Shown here: one piece after another, positions 35,087 through 43,096 of the stretch
Layout: every line of letters begins with the position of its first letter
Position numbering within the stretch: position 1 is the first letter of the stretch
Source of the DNA: an uncultured Eggerthella sp.
GTDB lineage: Bacteria; Actinomycetota; Coriobacteriia; Coriobacteriales; Eggerthellaceae
Reading direction: 5' to 3'
Assembly (NCBI GenBank): GCA_900540345.1
Contig: UQFK01000001.1
Coordinates: forward strand, 269,501-333,500
Length of the DNA: 64,000 nt
Translations under genes and position numbers: made by a program
Notes under the pieces: generated by a model
What the model was told of the DNA's origin: nothing
The model's input: the letters and a program-made list of their open reading frames with translations, nothing else
Database searches by the model: none

Positions 35087-35820
35087 CAGAGGGCCTTACC
35101 TACTATCGCCGCCACAACGAGCAGAAGCGAGAATACCAACACGATCACATCTAGAGCCTTGATGCTCAATTGCCGATAGCAACTTCTCTTGCGCGTGGTC
35201 TCTACCCCACGAGCCATGACGGCATCACCCAGCTCATCAGCAACGATCGAAATCCTATGTATATAAGGAACCATGAAGTTTTCGAGCACGGTACTGGGGT
35301 GACGCACAATGCGTGCAGGGGTCAAACGAATCCCGCGCGTAAGCATCGCTTCACGAACTGCTCGAGCTTCGCGAGCGATCGTAGGAAAGAACCGCATACC
35401 CACGCATAATGCCACCGCCATACGACCAGAAAGCCCAAAAGATTGCAGAGCGCAGGCTATTTCTCCCAGATAGGTCGTCGTTATCAACGCCGCGGCAAAC
35501 ATCGCTGTCGGGAAGATTCGCGTGAGCATCATCATGCAAGAGCCCACAGGCATGAAAAAGGGGCCTGCCATCATGCACGCCAGCATGACAAGCGATATCG
35601 CTACATACGCAAGGAGCCAATACGCGGCTAGACGCCTCCGTCTGCACCAGATCATGAGCACGGCATCTCCAACCACTGCTGCAAATTCGATAGTTTTCGA
35701 TCCAGAGACAAAAACAGCAACATTGAGTAAAAGAAGGACGATAAGCGCGACCCTCGGGTCGACGTGGCGACGATCGCGGGCAACCGCATCTGCCTCCGTG
35801 ATCTTGAAAAGACCCTCCAC
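35086..35820 (-). CDS. ECF transporter transmembrane coupling protein EcfT
   Basis: A 244-residue membrane protein (about five helices) that links the S component to the ATPases. The two coupling-helix motifs, AMLTRGIRL near 162 and AVMARGVET near 212, correspond to the Ala-Arg-Gly signatures that grip the ATPase subunits. The start codon is GTG, with AAGGAG 9 bp upstream. It is the first gene of the five-gene metal-chelate transport operon. Confidence 0.88.
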   Translation of the reverse strand: MEGLFKITEADAVARDRRHVDPRVALIVLLLLNVAVFVSGSKTIEFAAVVGDAVLMIWCRRRRLAAYWLLAYVAISLVMLACMMAGPFFMPVGSCMMMLTRIFPTAMFAAALITTTYLGEIACALQSFGLSGRMAVALCVGMRFFPTIAREARAVREAMLTRGIRLTPARIVRHPSTVLENFMVPYIHRISIVADELGDAVMARGVETTRKRSCYRQLSIKALDVIVLVFSLLLVVAAIVGKAL

Positions 35821-35903
35821 GCTCTAAAGCTCCTTGCTCTTTTACTTCTTGAACCTACAACTCACTTTGCGTATTCACACAGCGCCATAGCTCACCTTGA
35901 AAG

Positions 35904-35960
35904 TTTGACTTGGCTAATCTATCATTTGGAGGACAAGCAATGTTAAGCAAGGCTAACTTA
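35904..35960. promoter_or_regulatory. Two DtxR/IdeR-like iron boxes
   Basis: TTAAGCAAGGCTAACTTA at 35943-35960 contains TAAG..AG-N-CT..CTTA, a near-palindrome close to the actinobacterial DtxR/IdeR operator. TTTGACTTGGCTAATCTA at 35904-35921 is a second partial match. They lie between the divergent ecf operon and the AraC gene, so an iron-dependent repressor may control both. Confidence 0.45.
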
Positions 35961-36011
35961 TAGACGATACCGAAAAAGAGCTGGACGAATTCGAAAAAGG
36001 AGGGACGGCAG

Positions 36012-37052
36012 ATGGCTTTGGAAGCAGGCCGAGCGGCGCAAAGTACAGCAAATACGAGCAAGTACGCTACTACAAGCATAAACCTGTCGAGCCCTCTTTC
36101 TGCCATAGATAAGAATCTGCACCACTTGTTCCTTCCTCAGATCGAAACGCTCGACATGGTGCCACATGCAAAAAGATGCGGCATTGTCTCGCACTTAAAA
36201 GAAGACCGAGGCAACGGGAGTGCTTGGATGGCAGGTGTCGGAAAAGAATGCTTGGTAACCGTGCTCGATCTCTCGCTTGCTGATGGTGCTGATCTGACCA
36301 GCAAAAGTCCTGGATATCTTTGCCTAGGCTCGATGTCTCGCGGAAGCCTTGAGACGATGCCTGTCGCAATCGAAGATTCGAATGCAGATGATCTTGTGCT
36401 CTATTGTCAAGATCCTGGCACCTATCCCTATCGTCTAAAGCCACACACTTCTTACGTCTCGCGCTCGATCTGCTTCACGCCTCGTTTTCTCAAGCAACTT
36501 GCTTATGAGCACAGCAACGACACAGAAGTATTTCTTGAAAGGCTCATGGAGGTCTCTCGCACGCTTTCTTCTCCTCAGCTTGAAGCGATGTTGAGCAGGC
36601 TTGACATCAATACAGCCGACATGCCATCGACTGGATTTCGACTAACAGCACTCATGGCTGAAGCTGTTGCATGCCTGCTCGAAATAGCAACGAGTGAGAT
36701 CGGTGCTGAAAGAGCATACGGCACCCGAACCGCAAAAGAGCTGGTAAAGAACGTTAATAACATCATGCTCCACCACCTTGATAAGCCACTGACCCTAGAG
36801 AGCATTGCACGCGATCTGTGTGTGAGTCGTGCACATCTCGCAGCAACCTATAAGAAAGAAACAGGATCAGGAGTAGCTGAAAGTTTGAGACGCATGCGCA
36901 TGGAGCGTGCCGCGCAGCTCATGGAGCATGAAGATCGATCGATCGCCGAGATCGCACGTGCCGTAGGCTATCCACGACAGAGCAGTTTCACCGAATCTTT
37001 CAAACGCGAGTGCGGATGTACGCCCGCGCAGTGGCGCAAAAACATTCGATAG
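36012..37052 (+). CDS. AraC-family transcriptional regulator
   Basis: A 346-residue protein. The C-terminal 100 residues hold two helix-turn-helices: LTLESIARDLCVSRAHLAATYKKETG and RSIAEIARAVGYPRQSSFTESFKRECGCTPAQWRK. The N-terminal 230 residues form a sensor domain, like YbtA- or RhaS-type siderophore regulators, though without an obvious cupin motif. AAGGAGG lies 8 bp before the ATG. It is divergent from the transporter operon, which it probably activates in response to the transported ligand. Confidence 0.85.
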   Translation: MALEAGRAAQSTANTSKYATTSINLSSPLSAIDKNLHHLFLPQIETLDMVPHAKRCGIVSHLKEDRGNGSAWMAGVGKECLVTVLDLSLADGADLTSKSPGYLCLGSMSRGSLETMPVAIEDSNADDLVLYCQDPGTYPYRLKPHTSYVSRSICFTPRFLKQLAYEHSNDTEVFLERLMEVSRTLSSPQLEAMLSRLDINTADMPSTGFRLTALMAEAVACLLEIATSEIGAERAYGTRTAKELVKNVNNIMLHHLDKPLTLESIARDLCVSRAHLAATYKKETGSGVAESLRRMRMERAAQLMEHEDRSIAEIARAVGYPRQSSFTESFKRECGCTPAQWRKNIR

Positions 37053-37258
37053 ATCCATACGCGCTCGTTCCCCATCTTCAGAGAACAACAAACTAGATCA
37101 TCATTTAAATGATGGCTTGTTCGATTACTCTGTCATTATAGAAACAAAACACTCTTTGATCGCTCGGCTGTATTAATGCTCCACCACCAATGGGACTAAA
37201 GCTTGGCGGTAAGTGCAGCTTTGCCGCTCCAACATACGACTGCAAACCAAGGAAGAAT

Positions 37259-38041
37259 ATGCTTCGATCACTCCTGAAAAAAATGCAAGGCCACTTCGTC
37301 GGCCAACACGATCTCCCTACGATGTTCGGAGAAGCCTCCATCTATTCGATCCCCGATGAGAATGATCGAGATGTGCGCGTACTCGCCGTCGATAGCGTCT
37401 TACAATCTGCAACCTACCTCGATGAACGTTGGGCGCTCTGCCCCTTTGAATACCTCCGCAGTTTTGATCACCTTTTCGAGATCGCCGAATCGCACCCGAT
37501 CGAGCGCGTGCTCATGATAGGCGGTGCAGGGTTTGCCTACCCCAAGCAACTTCTTACTCAACACCCAGACGTGAAGCTTGATGTGGTCGAAATCGATGAG
37601 GCTATGGTAAACATCGCACGCGAATTCTTCTTCCTCGATCGGCTCGAAGCACAGCTTGCAAAGCAGGATCGCGCCGAGGATCTGCGCATCTTCATTGAAG
37701 ATGGTGAAGTATTCCTGAAACGCTGCTCTGATCACTACGATGCGATCATTATCGATGCGTTCACTGGGCGCGAAGATGCAAGCTGTTTCAGAAACGATGA
37801 AGGCATTGCATCAGCTAAAGACAAGCTCACGCCAGGCGGTCTGCTCATGTTCAACTGCGTGATCGAATACACAGGCGATGACATGTATCGCCTCTATCAT
37901 TTCGTTGAAAGCTTGCGCGAACACTTCGCTCAGGTAAGCGTGATCGACGCTTCTGACGATCAGTTCGGTGGCGCTGAGAACTACCTGGTGGTGGGCTCGG
38001 ATAACACCTATTCCTTCACGAATGTCATTCCCTACGAATAG
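37259..38041 (+). CDS. Spermidine synthase-like SAM-dependent protein
   Basis: A 260-residue Rossmann protein with the methyltransferase-type motif VLMIGGAGFAYPKQLL, acidic EIDEAMVNIAREFF, and YDAIIIDAFTGRED. This is the fold of spermidine synthase (SpeE), but the aminopropyl-acceptor signature is not clear, so it may act on another substrate. ATG 37259 with AAGGAAG upstream is preferred over an in-frame ATG 69 bp earlier. It ends 61 bp before the next gene, which may be cotranscribed. Confidence 0.75.
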   Translation: MLRSLLKKMQGHFVGQHDLPTMFGEASIYSIPDENDRDVRVLAVDSVLQSATYLDERWALCPFEYLRSFDHLFEIAESHPIERVLMIGGAGFAYPKQLLTQHPDVKLDVVEIDEAMVNIAREFFFLDRLEAQLAKQDRAEDLRIFIEDGEVFLKRCSDHYDAIIIDAFTGREDASCFRNDEGIASAKDKLTPGGLLMFNCVIEYTGDDMYRLYHFVESLREHFAQVSVIDASDDQFGGAENYLVVGSDNTYSFTNVIPYE

Positions 38042-38102
38042 CGGGGTGATGCTACCATACGTAAGAGATGAACGACGCTTTAGTTCCCAAAGGATCCGAT
38101 CG

Positions 38103-39554
38103 ATGATTGACGAGAAGAAGGCTATCCGCACGTTACGCTGTGCACTCACCTTCATCTTCGGACTCAGCTATCTGGCAAATGTTTTCATAGCATCGCCGCT
38201 TCTCTATGACATAAATAGCATCCTGCTCATCATCGTGCTCATCTTGAGCTTTCTCGCAACAAGCGGAAGCTCTCGTCTCATCGCTGCTGCGATGTTTATC
38301 GTTGGTGCGCTCATGCTCATCGCAGCGCAATCTTCGATTCACGACTGGGAAGAAGCACTACAAGACAACGCTTTTCTTATTGCCATGTTCATCATGGTCC
38401 CCTTAATCAGCATTCCTGTGCGTCATGGCGATTATCTTGCATCGCTTCGCTACCTCTTTGCACGCTATGCCCATACGAAAGGACGCTACTACGGACTGGT
38501 GAGCATCATGGCATCATTCCTCGGCGTTTTAGTAAGCATTGCATCTGTTCCACTCACCTACGAGGTAGCTCGTGCCGGGCACTACAGTAGCAACGTTCGT
38601 CTTCTCGGCACCGCGCTCAGCCGCGGCTTTGCCACCTGTCTGTTCTGGTCTCCCACTACTGCTACTGCTGCGTTAGCGCTTCAGCTCACCGGAGCGAATT
38701 GGCTCACATTCGCACCCGCGGCACTCGTCTGCTGCCTCATCGCCGGTGCAGTCGGCTGGCTCATGGTCGAAGTGAACGGACTGAGAAGAACTCGAGAGCG
38801 AGACGCAGCTTTTCAAGACGACATGCTCGATGAGTCCACGAAAACAAGCGAAAACAAGCATGATGAAGACTCAAAGGCGGACATGACCGAGATAAAGCTC
38901 GACCGGCGCAAGCTTACAGAACTGATCGGCTTCTCTATCGCTTTTATCGGCGTGGTCATGCTTGTTGCGCACTTCTGCTCGATATCCGTCATCGTTGCAG
39001 TAGCACTCGTTTCGCTCCTCTTTCCTTTTCTGTGGATGGCATGCATCAAGAAGCTTCCCGTGCTACACAAGCGGATAAGCACTGAATATCTTGCGCAAAA
39101 GCTTCCCCAGGTCAAGGGTCAGATCATCCTTTTCACCGCTGCAGGCGTTCTTGCCGCAGGCATAAGCGCATCGGGACTCGGTGCGATCCTTGTGACCAAC
39201 CTCATGCAACTGATCGGACACGATGTACTCGTTCTTACAGCGCTTGTGCTCTTCCTTGGCATCATCGTATCTGCACTTGGCATCCATCCGATCGTCTATA
39301 CCGCAGTAGTCGGAGGATCGCTAAGCGCCGCTCAAGCAGGCATCACGCCAGAATATCTCGCATTGCTCCTTTGCGCGACATGGGCGCTGGGCAATGCAGC
39401 CTGCCCCACTTCAGCGAACACTATCGCAGTATCGCAGTTGATCGAGCGCTCCCCCTTCAAGCTCGCATGGAATTGGAATATTGTCTACGTGCTCGTCACA
39501 TCGATCATCATAATTGTTGCGATGACAGCTCTGCGCGCACTCGGAATGATCTAG
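38103..39554 (+). CDS. Multi-pass permease of the ion-transporter type
   Basis: A 483-residue membrane protein with about 11-12 helices in two halves, separated by a hydrophilic, acidic loop (RRTRERDAAF through EIKLDRRK). Helical hairpins with small residues appear in both halves (SVPLTYEVARAGHYSS, and AVVGGSLSAAQAGITPEYLALLL then NAACPTSANTIAVS), a layout seen in the citrate/anion IT superfamily. No specific family assigned. I chose ATG 38103 after AAAGGA; an ATG at 38048 in the same frame is possible. The 12-codon frame at 38068 ends at this start and may couple translation. Confidence 0.6.
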   Translation: MIDEKKAIRTLRCALTFIFGLSYLANVFIASPLLYDINSILLIIVLILSFLATSGSSRLIAAAMFIVGALMLIAAQSSIHDWEEALQDNAFLIAMFIMVPLISIPVRHGDYLASLRYLFARYAHTKGRYYGLVSIMASFLGVLVSIASVPLTYEVARAGHYSSNVRLLGTALSRGFATCLFWSPTTATAALALQLTGANWLTFAPAALVCCLIAGAVGWLMVEVNGLRRTRERDAAFQDDMLDESTKTSENKHDEDSKADMTEIKLDRRKLTELIGFSIAFIGVVMLVAHFCSISVIVAVALVSLLFPFLWMACIKKLPVLHKRISTEYLAQKLPQVKGQIILFTAAGVLAAGISASGLGAILVTNLMQLIGHDVLVLTALVLFLGIIVSALGIHPIVYTAVVGGSLSAAQAGITPEYLALLLCATWALGNAACPTSANTIAVSQLIERSPFKLAWNWNIVYVLVTSIIIIVAMTALRALGMI

Positions 39555-39686
39555 ATTATCGCCCGCAAAACGGTCGGGTCATAGGGTATTGCTGTCCTTT
39601 TGCGACCCAACCCATCTGTAGCGTGCCCTCGTGCTATAGTTTCCCTCATACACGATTCTCACCCATCATGAACAGGAGCGAAGCAC

Positions 39687-40439
39687 ATGAAGAAACTTGA
39701 AGGAAGAACGGCGATCGTCACAGGAGCAAGCTCTGGCGTAGGTCGCGGACTTGCTAAAGTACTGGCCGAAAACGGCGCGAACATCTGCATTTGCGCACGT
39801 CGCATGGAAAAACTCGAAGAGCTCAAGGCTGAGCTCGAACCAGCCGGCGCAGCGGTCCTTCCCGTGCCCTGCGATGTCATGGAGCCCGATCAGATCAAAA
39901 ATGTTGTCGAACAGTGCGTCAATAGGTTCGGTGGCGTGGATATCCTGATCAACTGTGCGCAAGGCTCGATGGCCTACTGCGAGATCGAGGATATCGACAT
40001 CGACTACGCGATGACCGCATTCAAGAGCGGTGCGCTTGCCAGTATGCTGTTCATGAAGGAATGCTTCCCTTACCTCAAGAAGAGCGAACATGGGCGCATC
40101 ATCAACACCGCATCGGCAGCAGGATACGATGGTAACGAAGGCTTTGGTGCCTATGGCATGGCGAAAGAGGCCATCCGCGCGATCACACGCACAGGCGCAC
40201 GCGAATGGGGTAAGTACGGCATCACGGTGAATGTATTCTTGCCGATCATCGCAACTGACTTCTTCCGCCAGACCCAGCCCGAAGCACTGAAGAGCCTTGA
40301 GTCGAAAAGCCCTCTCGGAAGGATTGGCACCACCGAAGAAGACTGCGCACCACTCATCCTGTTCCTTGTCAGCGATGAAGGTTCTTATTTCACCGGACAG
40401 TCCTTCATGGTCGATGGTGGCATTCATATGCATACCTAA
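39687..40439 (+). CDS. Short-chain dehydrogenase/reductase (SDR)
   Basis: A 250-residue classical SDR. The NAD(P)-binding motif TGASSGVGRG is at residues about 13-22, the catalytic Ser lies in NTASAAGYDG and the Tyr-Lys pair in YGMAK near 160. The C-terminal end, FTGQSFMVDGGIHM, is standard. ICARR after the first strand suggests NADP(H) preference. Substrate is unknown. AGGAG lies 9 bp upstream of the ATG. Monocistronic as far as can be seen. Confidence 0.9.
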   Translation: MKKLEGRTAIVTGASSGVGRGLAKVLAENGANICICARRMEKLEELKAELEPAGAAVLPVPCDVMEPDQIKNVVEQCVNRFGGVDILINCAQGSMAYCEIEDIDIDYAMTAFKSGALASMLFMKECFPYLKKSEHGRIINTASAAGYDGNEGFGAYGMAKEAIRAITRTGAREWGKYGITVNVFLPIIATDFFRQTQPEALKSLESKSPLGRIGTTEEDCAPLILFLVSDEGSYFTGQSFMVDGGIHMHT

Positions 40440-40566
40440 TTCCCCAGTTCAAATGGTATGTAAAGAACTTTTTACATCAGAAATATCTCCCATTTGGCAC
40501 ACTTCGCTTTGCTGTCATGCTATCTTTCAATGCCTGACGTAAGCAGCGTTTGCGAGAGGAGGATCG

Positions 40567-41181
40567 ATGGAACTCGCCAAGCAGCTCAGAGCAAAGAGAG
40601 AGCGCTTAGGTTTGTCTCAAGAAGATGTCGCGCAAGCAATATTCGTCTCGCGACAAACGCTCTCGAGTTGGGAAAACGACAAAACCTATCCCGATGTGCA
40701 AAGCCTATTGCTCCTCGGCGAACTCTTCGATTCCTCCTTGGACGAATTGGTCATGGGCGATCTTGCAGTGATACGCAAAGCTATGGAGGAAGATTCGAAG
40801 AAGCTGAAATGGCTCATCGGGGTCATGTCCACTTCTTTCGCGCTTGCTCTCATCTTCTTGGCCTCGCTCTCGTTCCTCTGGCGCGAACCTTCCGATCTAG
40901 GAGGACTCACGCAGGGAAACATTGTTGGCTTAGGTGCATTCTTGCTCTTATATGTCATCGGAATGGGAGCCGCCTTCGCGTATGAGCGCATCAAGAAGAA
41001 GCATGATGTGGTCGCTTATCGTGAGATCAAAGCCTTTCTCGAAGGCAACACCGCAGAAGAAGACCTTCATGACCCTCGCGCATTCTCGCGCGCACATCCC
41101 TTTGGTGCGACTGTCGTAAAGCTGCTCGCAGGAGCGGCTTTTGGCGGTGTTATCGGATGGGCGCTCATGAGCGTAGTCTAA
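40567..41181 (+). CDS. XRE regulator with two transmembrane helices
   Basis: A 204-residue protein. The N-terminal helix-turn-helix (LGLSQEDVAQAIFVSRQTLSSWENDKTYPDVQSLLLLGELFDSSLDELV) is followed by membrane helices at about 82-105 and 118-140, plus one hydrophobic segment near the C-terminus (AGAAFGGVIGWALM). Membrane-tied XRE proteins of this kind are common in Gram-positive bacteria and often regulate neighbouring transport or stress genes. GGAGGA lies 5 bp before the ATG. Confidence 0.85.
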   Translation: MELAKQLRAKRERLGLSQEDVAQAIFVSRQTLSSWENDKTYPDVQSLLLLGELFDSSLDELVMGDLAVIRKAMEEDSKKLKWLIGVMSTSFALALIFLASLSFLWREPSDLGGLTQGNIVGLGAFLLLYVIGMGAAFAYERIKKKHDVVAYREIKAFLEGNTAEEDLHDPRAFSRAHPFGATVVKLLAGAAFGGVIGWALMSVV

Positions 41182-41236
41182 AAACGCCTGCTTTCGTCCG
41201 TTCAGTTTGTCGTCGACGAAAAAGGAAGGCATTGAT

Positions 41237-41692
41237 ATGACACGTGAAGAAACCGTATGGGAGTACACGAAAGAAGCAGGATATGAACCGCTCGAAGGCC
41301 GCACTATTATCGTGAGGCCTGCTCAAGACAACCTGAGCAGCAAGATAGTACAGTTCTTTCAATGGGCCTCTGACCTCTACGCACTTCAGATGTGCGAGAA
41401 TGAGCTGGTCTGTTTGCCCTTCGATCCTAACTGGACGACCTTGCGAAAAGAAGTACCCCTCGTCGTTCCTTATCAAGACATCGAGTCGGTCGACTTTTCA
41501 GATGACCTGCTCAATACCGTGGTCGACCTTCACACCCAAAACGGCGACATCAAGTTCACCACACAACAAGGAGCGCTGAGCAATTGCCGAATTTCTGGCG
41601 CATACGCGACACAGTTCATAGGAGGACCTAAGAACTGGCATAAGGACAATATCAAGGCAACCCTCGAAGCGTTGGGTAGCCTTGGCGCCTGA
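41237..41692 (+). CDS. Conserved-looking small protein, PH-like, unknown function
   Basis: A 151-residue soluble protein with alternating beta-strand-like segments (VVPYQDIESVDFSDDLLNTVVDLHTQNGDIKFTT), resembling a pleckstrin-like PH_bacterial domain. There are no catalytic motifs or signal. AAAGGAAGG lies before the ATG. It follows the XRE membrane protein after 55 bp on the same strand and may be part of its operon. Confidence 0.6.
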   Translation: MTREETVWEYTKEAGYEPLEGRTIIVRPAQDNLSSKIVQFFQWASDLYALQMCENELVCLPFDPNWTTLRKEVPLVVPYQDIESVDFSDDLLNTVVDLHTQNGDIKFTTQQGALSNCRISGAYATQFIGGPKNWHKDNIKATLEALGSLGA

Positions 41693-41760
41693 TCCAAAAC
41701 ATCCCTGTGCTACCGCCTCACCCCTCGATATCGAGCATCAAACATGCTACGGTGGTATGC

Positions 41761-43071
41761 ATGAACAAACCAACAAATCACCTCAAGGAACCATCAGACC
41801 CACGCCCAATCAGCAGGCGTAGCTTGATGAAGCTTGCAGCAACAGGAGTGTTTTCTGCAGCATCGCTCTCGTTGTTCGGGTGCGATTCCCTACAAAGAAA
41901 TGGTGCTGAGGCAGGATCGTTCGCAAAAGGACTTGCCCAAAAGAGCATATTGTCCATCAGTAGTGAACTATACGCCTCGGCACTGCTCACAGGCTTATCC
42001 ACAGAGCAGAAGCTCGCACAGCTTTTTGTGGTCACACCCGAGGCGCTCCTGGGTACGAACACTGCTCAAGCAGCCGCAGAAGACGATGCCCAAACAGACA
42101 ACGAAGAAACCGCTATCACTGCTCTGACGAACGAGCTTGCCCAAGCGATCAAGATAATGCCCGTAGGCGGCATCACATTCTTCCGCGATAACCTTATCGA
42201 CCCAGATCAGACCACCACCCTTCTTGCCGATCTGAAGCGAACGGTTAGCGAAGCCTGCGGCATTGCTCCACTATTATCCGTGGACGAAGAAGGTGGCACC
42301 GTATCACGCATTGGCGGAAATGAATCTTTTAACACAGAGAACGTCGGTAACATGGCTGATATCGGCGCGACGAACGATCCGACACGCGCGAAAGAGGTGG
42401 CTGCACGCATTGCAGACTATCTAGAGCGACTTGGATTTGATACTAACTTCGCACCCGTCTGTGATGTGAATTCGAACCCTGAAAGTGATGTAATGTCCAA
42501 GCGCGCCTTCGCCACCGATGCGCAAACTGTTGCACGAATGGTAGAAGCACAGGTGGATGGCTTTGAAGAGGCAGATATGATCTGCTGTCTCAAACACTTC
42601 CCTGGCCTGGGTGCAGCACCTACCGACAGTCATGATTCACGCATCTCGATCGATGCTACCCTCTCGCAGCTCGCAGACTGCGAGCTTATCCCCTTCCGAG
42701 CAGGCATCGAAGCAGGTGCGCCCATGGTGATGATGGGCCATCTTTCACTACCAAGCATCACTGATAGCGACATTTCAGCGAGCCTTTCGCGAGCTATTGT
42801 GCAGGATGTCTTGCGTGACCAGCTTAAATTCAACGGCGTTATCATAACTGACGCGCTCGAGATGAGCGCGATCGCGAACTTCTACAGCTCAGGCGAAGCT
42901 GCCCTTGCTGCTCTACAAGCTGGATGCGATCTTTTACTTATGCCGCTCAACCTACGCGATGCATACGAAACGCTGCTCGAAGCCGTGAACACCGGCACGC
43001 TATCCATAGAGCGCTTGAACGAATCAGTAAAACGCGTACTGCATCTTAAGATTACCTACGGGCTCATCTAG
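41761..43071 (+). CDS. Secreted GH3 glycosidase lipoprotein (NagZ-like)
   Basis: A 436-residue family 3 glycoside hydrolase. The N-terminus has SRRSLMKLA, a twin-arginine-like motif, and the lipobox SLFGC near residue 41, so it is probably a Tat-exported lipoprotein on the outer face of the membrane. The catalytic core has KHFPGLGAAPTDSHDS (the NagZ general acid His/Asp loop) and nucleophile Asp in VIITDALEMSAI. It likely cleaves N-acetylglucosamine from cell wall muropeptides. ATG 41761 gives the normal signal peptide length. Confidence 0.85.
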   Translation: MNKPTNHLKEPSDPRPISRRSLMKLAATGVFSAASLSLFGCDSLQRNGAEAGSFAKGLAQKSILSISSELYASALLTGLSTEQKLAQLFVVTPEALLGTNTAQAAAEDDAQTDNEETAITALTNELAQAIKIMPVGGITFFRDNLIDPDQTTTLLADLKRTVSEACGIAPLLSVDEEGGTVSRIGGNESFNTENVGNMADIGATNDPTRAKEVAARIADYLERLGFDTNFAPVCDVNSNPESDVMSKRAFATDAQTVARMVEAQVDGFEEADMICCLKHFPGLGAAPTDSHDSRISIDATLSQLADCELIPFRAGIEAGAPMVMMGHLSLPSITDSDISASLSRAIVQDVLRDQLKFNGVIITDALEMSAIANFYSSGEAALAALQAGCDLLLMPLNLRDAYETLLEAVNTGTLSIERLNESVKRVLHLKITYGLI

Positions 43072-43096
43072 CCCTGCATAAACTCGATCGATATCC

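Noticed and set aside
39666..40433. 255-codon minus-strand frame opposite the SDR gene
   Set aside because: The plus-strand SDR has all motifs, and the opposite frame does not resemble a protein family.
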